Source: Rhytidiadelphus loreus
Taxonomy: Eukaryota > Streptophyta > Bryopsida > Hypnales > Hylocomiaceae
Reading direction: 5' to 3'
Assembly: GCA_947034895.1 (NCBI GenBank)
Contig: OX344765.1
Coordinates: forward strand, 9,925,001-9,989,000
DNA length: 64,000 bases
The first letter of the stretch is position 1. Each line of letters starts with the position of its first letter. A model generated the notes under the pieces. It was given only the letters and a program-made list of their open reading frames with translations, was not told the origin of the DNA and did not search any database. Positions 25,355 through 34,500 of this stretch are shown here, in pieces. Position numbers and translations under genes: made by a program.

Positions 25355-25395
25355 TAGGGTTTAGGGTTTAGGGTTTAGGGTCTAGGGTTTAGCAT
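25355..25395 (+). repeat. Interstitial telomere-type repeat (TTTAGGG)n
   Basis: About five consecutive units of the plant telomere repeat, one with a substitution (TCTAGGG). It lies about 740 bp upstream of the RING-like gene and 200 bp before its array. Short telomere-like boxes occur in plant promoters, but its role here is unknown. Confidence 0.85.
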
Positions 25396-25572
25396 TAAAA
25401 ACAATCTCACAATGTAGGGAAGAAAATGAACAATAAGCTTTCACACATTGGATGCTTTCTACATTTCATTGATTATTTTTTACAGTGATTTAACTATTTC
25501 AAGGATCCGTTGTTTGAACAGTGCGTACACAGCTGGAGGATGATAGTTCAGCAGGTCTGTGCAGAGGAGACG

Positions 25573-25917
25573 ATGGCCTGATCGGAGACCTGAAGACCTA
25601 AAATCCATCCGACGGCCTGATCCGACGGCCACGGCCTGTTCGGTCCGCCTGATCGGGCGCAAGCGACTCCGAAACTTGGTCTTCCGATGGCCCGATCCGA
25701 TGGCCCCGGCGTGTTCGATCCGACGGCAGCGTTCGATCCGACGGCCTCATCGGCCGGTGACGTTGGATCCGACGGCCTCTTCCGACGCCCTCATCGGACG
25801 GCCTGTTCGGTCCGCCCGATCGGACCGCCAGGTCTGATCCGACGGCCCAAAGTCGGACAGATCGCGGTCCGGAACCGAACTGGTATTAGGGTTGGTTTCG
25901 GACGGCTATATGATTGG
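25573..25917. promoter_or_regulatory. TCCGACGGCC array 4, upstream of the RING-like gene
   Basis: Dense run of GATCCGACGGCC, GATCGGACGG and TCCGACGCC units in both orientations. The gene-side edge is about 216 bp before the ATG at 26,133, and a TATATGA box (25,907) lies at that edge. The several open frames across it on both strands follow from the stop-poor repeat. Confidence 0.75.
25907..25913 (+). promoter_or_regulatory. TATA box (TATATGA) of the RING-like gene
   Basis: TATATGATTGGACGGGCCC lies at the end of array 4, about 220 bp before the ATG. The same GGACGGGCCC word follows the TATA box of the kinase-like gene, so these two core promoters look copied from each other. Confidence 0.5.
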
Positions 25918-26132
25918 ACGGGCCCTTCATTTCTTTTCACTTCTTCTCTCCAAGCTTGCCAAGTCAGATGTGCTGCTGTTGCCTCTGGCGCTAGTTGCTC
26001 TTACTTGGTGGAGAGAAGGGGTCCAACATATTTTATTACGGTGTGACTTTGGCAGATTTAAATTACCTACACGTATATTTCAATTGACCGAATTTTTTAC
26101 TTTGAATTGCTCTTCAATTCAAAGTACCAAGC

Positions 26133-29100
26133 ATGGCCGCGGAAGGTGATGGAGGGGCTATTGGGACGACTTCAACACAACCTCCACCGAAGAAAATTAA
26201 AACAAGGGGGGCCGGACATGCGTTGCAGTATGACATTTTAGATGATCCGAACATCAAAGCGGAGCCTGACTGGGAGAAAGTGGAGGCCGAATATTGGAGC
26301 TCTAAAATGTGCAAACAATTTGTCAAAATGTACCACATTGACAAGTTGTGGCCTCGGGATTGCCACGCAGCCCACACCAGATATTTCAATTGTAAGCCGT
26401 GGACTTGCAAGGATAGTCATTTTGTACATCGATCAGACGAGGTGTGGAAGGCCCTCTTCGGCAACAAGGCAAGGAGTAAAGGATACATAAATTACAACAC
26501 GGCATCTATGGTGTATGCAGAACTCATATTGGGTCAGAAGGTGGATTGGAGCACATTTTCAACGACATCGCAATTGCCGCTTCAACTTCCGAAAAATCAA
26601 AAGGATATTCCCGATTTATACAACCACGGGGCACAAACGGCTGAATCTAAAATAGTATTAAAAAATACTAGAACGCCTACAATGAAGGTTTCACAGGGTG
26701 TAGGCGACGCAATACAGTTGGACCCCACACAACTAGGAGCGGAGGCCACCAATGCCTCTTCGGGAGGTGTATTTCGGAAGGTCAATTTCAAGGATCCGGA
26801 GACTTGTTTACCCACCTCGGTTCATGTACCAATCACGGGTGAGCAAAGCATTGCTCCAAACAAGCACGACCTCGTGAAAGAAGTTGCCCCCTCTTCCTCG
26901 TCGCGAGAAGACATGGATGAAGACAAAGTTGCAAGAGCAAATGCTACAATTGAACGGCTTATAGACAGCGATGCTCTCGATAGTTTGAAGTACGTTCCTC
27001 CAAACGTGGACTCACCAACGCCACCTAGTCCAATATTGAGCCCGATCCGAGAAGTTCAACCGTCAGGTCTGTTCGTAGAGCGGCTTCAAAACGTGGCAAC
27101 GATCTCCAATATTGATGGCGAGGAGATTGTGCGCAAGTATCCGCTCTTGTGCACTTTAACTCCAAGAAGATTGCAATATGTGGGTCAAATCCCAAATCTG
27201 GAGCATCTTGAAATCATACTTAGGTGCGGAGTTGAGTACCCACCTCAAATGGATGGATCGAGAGAAGGTGAACCCGTGAACGAGGCCGAGTGCTCTACGG
27301 CAACCGAAAACAAACTTGGGCTTCACGATTTTGTGACATCTGCTCAAGCAATAACATGTTCTGCTGAAGCTGTAGCGGAAATGGCCCCGTTGGCTATGGA
27401 ATTGGCCAGAAATTTATCCACATTATCGCATCCACTATTGAAGGGTGGATTGGCTTTTCACAAGTTTGCTAGTGGAGCGCTAACACTTCTTGATGAGAAG
27501 TACAACTACTTGAAGACAATCGTGGAGCTGGAGCAGAAGAATGACGAGTGGAGTAAAAAGTATGGAAGGGTCGTTGAAAATTGTGAATCATTGGGAAGGC
27601 AATTGGTGGCGTCAAGGAAGAAGTATAGCGAGAAATATTTGAAGGAACAAAATGAAGAAAAGGGCCTCTCTACAGTGGAGATCCAACTACCGAGGTCGCA
27701 AGAAACTCAAGAAAGCGATCAACTCTCTCTTCCATTTGAGAAGGCCAAAGCAGTGGAGGAGCTTGAGACCAAAAAGGTGGATGAGGTTCCAACTTGGAGC
27801 GAGTTGAATCGAAGATTGAATGAGGTAAACCAAGAAAATGCCCTTCTTCAATCGAGGTTGGACCGGATGAAACGAGTGGAGAACATGGATGAATGTCTAC
27901 CGGCGAGCGGATCGGAGTCTCGGTGGTTGACATGGATACAACAACTTCAAGACAAACCGTCTTTAGCATCTCGGGCAATGATCGGGGTTCGCACCCTTGC
28001 AATGAAGTCGGATGAAGATTGCAATGTCGTTGAGGCTGCTTTGAAGAAGTTCAAAAGTGCGGTGGAGCAACATTCTTGGGGGTCTATGCCAATGACATGT
28101 TGGGGAGACATGGATGCCATATACGAGCGGTTGAACCACGCCAAGAAGGAATCGCTAGCCCACAATCACGACATCAATTGGACTTTTGAAGTAGAGGAAG
28201 GATGGACTCCTTACACAACGCTTTCAGCACACATCGAGAAGAACGAGAAGATAGTTGTGCATGGTTCTAATCCAGGCAATGAAATGTTGAAGGGTCATTG
28301 TAGCATTTGCCAAGGTCCTTTTGGGCCTGAAGGAGCCTTCACCATGGGCCATTGTCGCCATGTTTTTTATATCAAATGCGTTATGCAAGCATCTCTGTTT
28401 CGATCCACTTGTGCTGAGTGCCGTTCTCCTTTGAGTCCGAGGTTCTACGAGATGTTTGGCATCTTGGAAGGTATGCCCCCCGGCCATGAATACAATAGAT
28501 GGACTCTTCCACTTGACCAAGGGCCATACAAATTTCAAAATTATTCGCATTGGGAGAAACCCCTCATATGGGATCCGTCCGAACAGAAGCATGAATTGTA
28601 TGATGCATCCATGCAACCGGTGGATTCCTTCATGTGGATGACCCAAAATATGGAAGTGGAGTTGCGGGCTCGTGCCATTGATGATGGCGAGGCTCGTGAA
28701 TTGTTTTGTCGCAGTATGGGAGGGCATTGGAGCATGCAACACCATAAATTTTTCCGGTTTCCCGAAAAAGAAGTACAGAAAGGGCCAGATGGCAATTGGA
28801 TAGAGGTGGAACATCCTCTTGGCTTCAGTGAACAGTACGAGGCATACAATCACGTTCCCATAGGCAGGGCACTATTCTTATCTAAGCTAGAAGGAGCTGC
28901 ATCAATTCGTGTTCAGGTGGAAACGGATGGAGAATCAAACAAAGGGGATTCGTTCGTGGAGGTGGCCGGGGCATTTGATAGGAGGGTGGCCGACATCATA
29001 GGTCAATGGAGGGTGTTCCTATTGGAAGGAGTCACCGAAGGGTTTAGGGTAAACAACCCTAGTGATGACCATATGGTGAATATGTTGGTAAATCGAGTGG

Positions 29101-29387
29101 ATGCTGCTCTGAGAGCCTTAAAGGCGATGGATGTGGATTTGACTCCGAAGCGCAAACAGAAGCGGAAGATTGAAGATGACGATGACTATTCACCGGAAAC
29201 AATACGACAATTTGTCGTTGTTGACAGGGCAACCAAATCAAATCGGTTCTTAAGCTCAACAAGCCTTGGGGGAATTTCTCGTCGCGGAAGTCCAAGGATT
29301 GCCGCTCAAGTGGCGCAACGCAATACAGAGGGGTCCTCTGGTCTGTCTGGTGGTTTGGGAGATGGCAACAATGATAGAATTAAATAG
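26133..29387 (+). CDS. 1084-aa RING-like cargo protein with the shared N-terminal domain
   Basis: Single-exon intact frame; the ATG at 26,133 has a good context (AGCATGGCC) and a basic patch PPPKKIKTR follows. Residues 55-139 are the domain shared with the 334-aa protein: CKQFVKM at 60-66, FVHR at 97-100, INY at 119-121, VDW at 137-139. The middle (about 450-620) is rich in heptad-like E/K/L sequence and probably coiled coil. Residues 723-763 form a RING-like cluster: C723-x2-C726, C741-x-H743, C749, C760-x2-C763; the usual fifth ligand position holds Tyr746. Near the C-terminus KRKQKRK is a nuclear localisation signal next to an acidic EDDDD. The family role of RING domains is E3 ubiquitin ligation, but the altered ligand makes activity uncertain. 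Its pairing with a UIM-like protein in the same element suggests ubiquitin or SUMO signalling, an inference. Large long-coding cargo in a hAT element is unusual. Confidence 0.8.
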   Translation: MAAEGDGGAIGTTSTQPPPKKIKTRGAGHALQYDILDDPNIKAEPDWEKVEAEYWSSKMCKQFVKMYHIDKLWPRDCHAAHTRYFNCKPWTCKDSHFVHRSDEVWKALFGNKARSKGYINYNTASMVYAELILGQKVDWSTFSTTSQLPLQLPKNQKDIPDLYNHGAQTAESKIVLKNTRTPTMKVSQGVGDAIQLDPTQLGAEATNASSGGVFRKVNFKDPETCLPTSVHVPITGEQSIAPNKHDLVKEVAPSSSSREDMDEDKVARANATIERLIDSDALDSLKYVPPNVDSPTPPSPILSPIREVQPSGLFVERLQNVATISNIDGEEIVRKYPLLCTLTPRRLQYVGQIPNLEHLEIILRCGVEYPPQMDGSREGEPVNEAECSTATENKLGLHDFVTSAQAITCSAEAVAEMAPLAMELARNLSTLSHPLLKGGLAFHKFASGALTLLDEKYNYLKTIVELEQKNDEWSKKYGRVVENCESLGRQLVASRKKYSEKYLKEQNEEKGLSTVEIQLPRSQETQESDQLSLPFEKAKAVEELETKKVDEVPTWSELNRRLNEVNQENALLQSRLDRMKRVENMDECLPASGSESRWLTWIQQLQDKPSLASRAMIGVRTLAMKSDEDCNVVEAALKKFKSAVEQHSWGSMPMTCWGDMDAIYERLNHAKKESLAHNHDINWTFEVEEGWTPYTTLSAHIEKNEKIVVHGSNPGNEMLKGHCSICQGPFGPEGAFTMGHCRHVFYIKCVMQASLFRSTCAECRSPLSPRFYEMFGILEGMPPGHEYNRWTLPLDQGPYKFQNYSHWEKPLIWDPSEQKHELYDASMQPVDSFMWMTQNMEVELRARAIDDGEARELFCRSMGGHWSMQHHKFFRFPEKEVQKGPDGNWIEVEHPLGFSEQYEAYNHVPIGRALFLSKLEGAASIRVQVETDGESNKGDSFVEVAGAFDRRVADIIGQWRVFLLEGVTEGFRVNNPSDDHMVNMLVNRVDAALRALKAMDVDLTPKRKQKRKIEDDDDYSPETIRQFVVVDRATKSNRFLSSTSLGGISRRGSPRIAAQVAQRNTEGSSGLSGGLGDGNNDRIK

Positions 29388-29548
29388 AAATGGACCAATA
29401 GGTCTATTGCAATAGAAGAAATAGAACTCTATACTCGATAGACTTTTGTTTTAATGTCACGAGGTGAAAATAGTAGTAAATCATTATAATCACGGCATGT
29501 CTTGTTTTGCCTTTAATATCTACATATGTATGTCTTTTTTATATATAC

Positions 29549-29688
29549 ATATATATAAATATATATATAAATATATATATAAATATATATATAAATATAT
29601 ATATAAATATATATATAAATATATATATAAATATATATATAAATATATATATAAATATATATATAAATATATATATAAATATATAACT
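29549..29688. repeat. Minisatellite of 12-bp units ATATATATAAAT
   Basis: About 11-12 nearly perfect tandem copies. The frames that read it as repeated YKYI or IYIF are artefacts of the repeat. Confidence 0.9.
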
Positions 29689-29973
29689 ATATTTATTTAT
29701 TTGTATTCTAATGTTCATGATATGTATGGATCTTTCAATGCATGCTAGTTTGTTGAATCGGTTGGTCAAATGTTGCTTTTTCTTCTTTCGCTATGATATA
29801 ATGATTTGTTCATAGAATATGTAGTATTTTTTCCATTGTAACATTATTTCATTGCAAAAATATGAACTCCAAATTTTTTTGGCACAAAAGGCTCTAATCA
29901 ATTCCTACAAACTTGTTAGTATTGCTTTGCACAACTAGTGCTGTGCACCACTCGCATGCTTGAAGGTATTAAT

Positions 29974-30000
29974 CAGAGCCGGGATTTGAACCCGCGACCT
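29974..30000 (-). other. tRNA T-arm / pol III B-box-like segment
   Basis: On the minus strand GGTCGCGGGTTCAAATCCCG forms a T-stem and loop with a good B-box (GGTTCAAATCC) followed by GCTCTG. I could not find a matching D-arm, anticodon arm or 5' acceptor strand upstream, so this is not called a tRNA gene. It may be a tRNA-derived SINE end or chance. Confidence 0.4.
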
Positions 30001-30117
30001 CCCCGATTGGAAGAAGGCAAGTCCAAATGTTTGGATAAGCCTTGGATACTTGTGCTGAAAGTGTGAAACAATTCTATTTGAAACTGAACTACGAGAAGTC
30101 CCGAATCCGGATAAAAA

Positions 30118-30345
30118 GATCGGACATGCTGATCCGACGGCCAATTCGGACGGGCTGGCCAGATCCGACGGCCTGGTCAAATCGGACGGCCTCTTCCGAC
30201 GGCCTCTTCGGACGGCCTGTTCAGACGGCCTGTTCCGACGGGCTGACCTGTTCAGATGACTTGTTCCGACGAGCTGGCCCGATCCGACGGAATGTTCGGA
30301 CGGGATGGTCAAATCAGACGGGCCATTCTGGGGAGAATGAGTCCG
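30118..30345. promoter_or_regulatory. TCCGACGGCC array 5, upstream of the transposase
   Basis: Repeated GATCCGACGGCC, TTCGGACGGCCT and TTCCGACGG units on both strands, about 310 bp before the transposase ATG; a TATAAGTA box lies between (30,412). If transposase binds these words, the gene would be self-regulated. Confidence 0.75.
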
Positions 30346-30411
30346 TTGGTACTGTTTTTAAAATTCATCTTTCTGAATAACGGTCAGCGCCACCTGTATT
30401 CAGCTGCAAAG

Positions 30412-30419
30412 TATAAGTA
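30412..30419 (+). promoter_or_regulatory. TATA box (TATAAGTA) of the transposase gene
   Basis: Located 65 bp after array 5 and about 246 bp before the ATG, in line with the other genes of the element. Confidence 0.5.
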
Positions 30420-30657
30420 GAAGAAACAAGGCGTATGAAGGCACTCCAAATCCACTGAACACTACGATTTTCAAGGGCTAGGAGCTGCAATTTATTTTGT
30501 GTCCCTTGCTTGGTAATGCATCGTTTGGTGGAAGGGGGGCCTTGAATTTCAAGGCTTTGTGCACGACCGTAAACCCAATTTTAAACATTGGTTCACTTGT
30601 GTTTACATTTTCCAAAACTTACGAATTTGAAGAAGTTCAAGTTTGGAACTTGTGACC

Positions 30658-33600
30658 ATGAGCAAGGATCTTGCCTCTTGGTACGTCGTCCTTTTGGCGA
30701 GTAAAATACAATGCAAGGCTTGCAACAACGTGTTTTCAAAGAAAACGAGCCGTATGTTGAGTCACTTAGGATATGAATCGATTCCCGGTTCTTGTGATAA
30801 GGGAGTGAGTTTGTGTCCCAAATTGTCAACGGAAACTCGAAGTCTATTTCTTCGATGCAATGGGGCATTTCCACAAAGACCTATTCGTGGAAATGTGGAT
30901 GTCAACAACTTGCCTATGGTTGAAAGCGATATGTCAAATGGGAGGGGCATGCCACGTTCTACGCAAGAAGATTCTTGTACAACACCGGAAGAAGTCGTTG
31001 GAAGGGGTTCCGAAGTAACTCCAAGTATGCAAACATGTAGCGGACATGACATTCGCAGGGCCTCAAGCAGTAGGCCTCCAACACAAAGTAGGCTTTTAGA
31101 TGGCTTTCAAGAAACCAAAAAACAGAATTTGAATGCAGTGTGGGCCAATTTCTTCTATGCGGCAAATATACCCTTTTCAGTGGCCCGAAACGTAGCTTTC
31201 AGAGAAGCGGTGAAAAAAACCTCCGAGTATAGTAAGGCCTACACTCCGCCATCATATCATGATCTACGGCATAAATTGCTTGATCAAGCCAAGGCAAATG
31301 TCGTGGGGAAGGTGCATAGAAGGACCGAAGACAGCGTCAGGAAGTTTAGAGCAACATTGTCCATTGATGGATGGAGCTCAGTTACAAACCGTCCACTGAT
31401 TAATGCCATGCTTGTATCTTCAGCGGGTGAGCAATTCCTTGGATCGGTGGATACTAGTGGGGTGGAAAAGACAGCACAATATTTGGCCACAATTTTAGAA
31501 AAATTCATAGAGCAGGTGGGTCCTACGAATGTAGTGCAAGTGAGCGCAGACAATGCTCCAGTGAATCCGGCAGCATGGAATTTGGTATCCACTAAATATC
31601 CACACATTTTTTTTCAAGGATGCGTGGTGCATGCCTTGAATTTATTGCTCAGAGATTGGAGAAAGGAGAAATGGATTGAAGAGTCGGTAAAGAGAGCCCA
31701 AACCGTAGTGAATTTCTTCAAGAAAAGACACATGCCACTTGCTATATTTCGGAAGTATGAGACAAAGTACAGTTTGTTGAAGCCGGTGGAAACAAGGTTT
31801 GCCTCTGTGTTTATTATGATTGATCGTTTGTTGGAAGTCAAAAGAGCATTGCAACAAAGTGTGGTGGATCCACAGTGGGTGGCATATGTGAATACACTGA
31901 ACGACAATGGCAAAGCCAAATCTCGCACGAAGTCTCGTGATGTGAAGAGGTTCATTCTAGAGGAGCATTATTGGGACCGGTGGACAAATTTGTGAGAATT
32001 GGTGGCCCCCGTTGTATATGGTCTACGTGATTTGGATGCAAAGACGCCATGCATGGGTAAGGTGTTGCATATTATGAGGAATTTAGAGAAACATGTCCTT
32101 AGCCTAGAAGGGCCTTCTTTTTGTTTGGCAACAAACCTCGCCGAACCATTGGAGCGATCCTTTTTCAAACGCCGTGGAATGGGGGAGACATATTTACATT
32201 ATGCAGGAGCTCTTTTGAATCCATACCTTCTGCATGATAAGGAACTAGCCGACGACCAAGATGCAATGGACGCATGCAAGCATGTTCTAATGAAAATTTG
32301 CAAACAAGGAGAGTACGCCTCGGTGGTAAAAGAATTTGTAGCCTTCCGCCATAGGGAACCTCCGTTTCACAACATGTTGAATCCGGATGAGCAACAATTG
32401 TCGACGCATGCTTGGTGGGATTTTGAAGGTGCATGTGGGAAGCTCATTGCTCCAATAGCCAAGCGAATTTTGACACAACCGGTATCCTCGTCTTCATGTG
32501 AACAAAATTGGAGTAGTTATTCTTTTGTTCACAACAAATCTCGGAACAAGTTGACAACGCAAAGGGCGGCAGACTTGGTGTATGTGTACACCAATTCCAA
32601 GGTCTTGGCAGCATCAAAGGAAAAGGATGAGAAGAAGTGGTACGATGACAACGTGGATTCGGAAGATTCAGAGGGGTTTATCTCGGACGACGAGGAGGAT
32701 GGTGGGTCAGTTGGGCCTCTATTGGATGACGAAGATGCCATGAATTACGATGGGCACAATTTTGATGATGAAATGTTCGATAGTCCAAGTCGGCCCAATG
32801 AAGATCTTCAAGCCAATGATCGAGACATCTATGACTTTCCATTGGATGAGGATAATGATGGGTATGATGAAGATGTACCTTCCATAGCTAGATTTGTGGA
32901 TGGAAGTGGGTTCATGAGTAGCGAAAAAGTTCTATCGGAAAAAGAAGACGCTTATGTAGAGGCCAATGAGAGAACGATTCCCAATGATGGGACGCAAAGA
33001 ATGGATGAAGATCTTTTTCCACTTGAGTCTCCGTTTAGAGGAGTGTTGCGAGCAGAAGAAAAGGACAAACACATCGGCACGGGAGGACGTGAGCCTTGGG
33101 AGGTGAATGTCAAAATGAACGTTGGCAACACGAGTGTTGAGTCAACCATTGTATTGGCAAGTGCGAACAGTGGTCACCCAAGTATTCCAATCCCTAAGGC
33201 AAATGAAGCGGAAAAGAATGTTGATCTATGTGTGGTGGGGTTTAGAAGTCCAATTTCGTGCATCAATGGAAAAGCCAAGAAGGAACTCATGCAAGATTTT
33301 GAAGTACCACCATCTAGCATCCCTCCACGTGCACAATTGAAAACCCCTAGTCAAATTTTGGATGGCGTTGGGAGCTTAGGGCTTGGAAAACGGATTGCAA
33401 ATATTTCAAAAGAAAGGCGGCCTAGTTAAGGTATTTTATCGTCCACGGACGATGACAAGGATGAGACATTGGCTTCAATGTTCATTCGGCATTCTCGTAA
33501 TGCACCACCACGACGGCCCCCAACAATGTCAGTGCCTAAACCACAATCTTCAATCTCACCGAAGATAATCATTCATGGAGGCAGTGGAGGGCCCTCAACA

Positions 33601-33981
33601 ATAAAATTAGAGGGCGGGGGATCACCTAGAGCCAATAAGAAGAGAGTCATGCAACCTTTTGCAATATCCCCGTTGAAAAAAACAAGAGCCATTGGAAACC
33701 CTCTTGATGCACGTCCACATGTTTCAAAGAGGAAAATGAAAAGTGTTGTTGGCATTAAGGAACAAAATGGGAAATCCTTATTAAGAGTAAAAGAAGAACT
33801 CAAAAAGGACAAATGAAGAAGAAGCCTTTCATCCATGCAAGTACAAGAGGGAAGAACGACATGTCTAGGCTCTTCATCAGATGATATGGAAGACACATCC
33901 GACGACGAAGACGCAAGATTGGGAAATGGGTGTGAGAGTAGTGGGGCAGAGGTGAAAGGAGATTTTGATTACAATCCTTAG
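30658..33981 (+). pseudogene. hAT transposase (BED finger, DUF659, hAT C-terminal dimerisation), three in-frame stops
   Basis: One frame runs from MSKDLASW (30,658) to a TAG at 33,979-33,981 and is broken only by TGA 31,993-31,995, TAA 33,427-33,429 and TGA 33,814-33,816; no frameshift is needed. Seen: a CKAC...H...C finger near 30,711-30,800 (BED-like), DUF659-type sequence with SIDGWSS (Asp at 31,365) and SADNAP (Asp at 31,549) fitting the RNase-H-like hAT core, GCVVHALNLLLRDW, and the C-terminal WWDFEG, ILTQPVSSSSCEQNWS and RNKLTTQRAADLVYVYTN (about 32,410-32,610), the hAT dimerisation block. An acidic tail rich in D/E follows, then a basic segment with PLKKTR and an acidic end. Role: cut-and-paste transposition with 8-bp duplication. 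All three stops are one C-to-T change from CGA or CAA. Probably inactive as it stands. Confidence 0.85.
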
Positions 33982-34351
33982 AAATAGAAAGGACATAGGC
34001 TTAAATGTTCATGTGCTCATATTACATAAAGCACAGATTGTCGTACTGACAATTGATTGTTAGAGACTTTGATTGTAATACTCCTAAACTTATTGATGGT
34101 GGTAATACCATTATTTTTGAAGGGGGCACTTAACCAAAGATGATTTCAATCCAAAATATCAATTGATTGTGTCATTTGTATGTTGCTTTTCTACAATGAA
34201 GCATGATATATTGCAAGATAATGAAAAAAATTAAAAAATTTGGCTTCATACTTGTGGTAATTGAAATGCTTTTGAAAGGCTAGAGGATCATGATGATATG
34301 ATTGTTAATCCTGTTTCAACCAGGGTTGCAATTCAGGAGGACAGCTACGAC
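33982..34351. other. 3' flank of the transposase inside the giant element
   Basis: AT-rich with no gene seen; expected to hold the transposase 3' untranslated region. Confidence 0.4.
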
Positions 34352-34500
34352 TGCGTCGGAATTCCGACGGCCCGAGGCAACGTCGAAATTCGGACGGCCA
34401 AGGCAGCGTCAGAAATCCGACGCCAGAATTTACCCCGAGGTAAATCGGACGGACGGCTCCGTTTTACCCAGCGTCCCCCGCGTCCGTCACGTCTGGACGT
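34352..34500. repeat. TCCGACGGCC-type array 6 (right end of element)
   Basis: Shorter and more degenerate than the others: GGAATTCCGACGGCCCGAGG, GAAATTCGGACGGCC, AAATCCGACGCC and AAATCGGACGGACGG units. It is the right-hand counterpart of array 1 and merges into the subterminal GGACGTCC cluster. Confidence 0.7.

Larger units (their letters stand above)
22958..25570. other. Head-to-head spacer between the minus- and plus-strand gene pairs, with nested elements
   Basis: AT-rich noncoding sequence holding the 310-bp foldback element, the first hAT MITE copy and the telomere-like repeat (all listed separately). The rest (24,240-25,350) shows no gene. Confidence 0.5.
29388..30117. other. Spacer between the RING-like gene and the transposase promoter
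   Basis: Holds the 12-bp A/T minisatellite and a tRNA T-arm-like segment, listed separately. No other gene seen; a small minus-strand frame (29,935-30,312) is produced by the array and has no motif. Confidence 0.5.

Noticed and set aside
25480..26046. Open frames on both strands over array 4
   Set aside because: Repeat-driven frames without motifs, ending close to the RING-like gene promoter.
26114..29295. Long minus-strand frames opposite the RING-like gene
   Set aside because: Shadows of the plus-strand coding sequence with no motifs of their own.
29464..29769. Tyr/Lys/Ile-rich frames on both strands
   Set aside because: They are translations of the 12-bp A/T minisatellite.
29974..30060. 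tRNA gene on the minus strand
   Set aside because: Only the T-arm is convincing; no acceptor match, D-arm or anticodon arm upstream.
31993..33816. Stop-codon readthrough or RNA editing to rescue the transposase
   Set aside because: Three stops of two kinds in a methylatable context are more simply explained as decay; nuclear stop editing of this kind is not established in plants.
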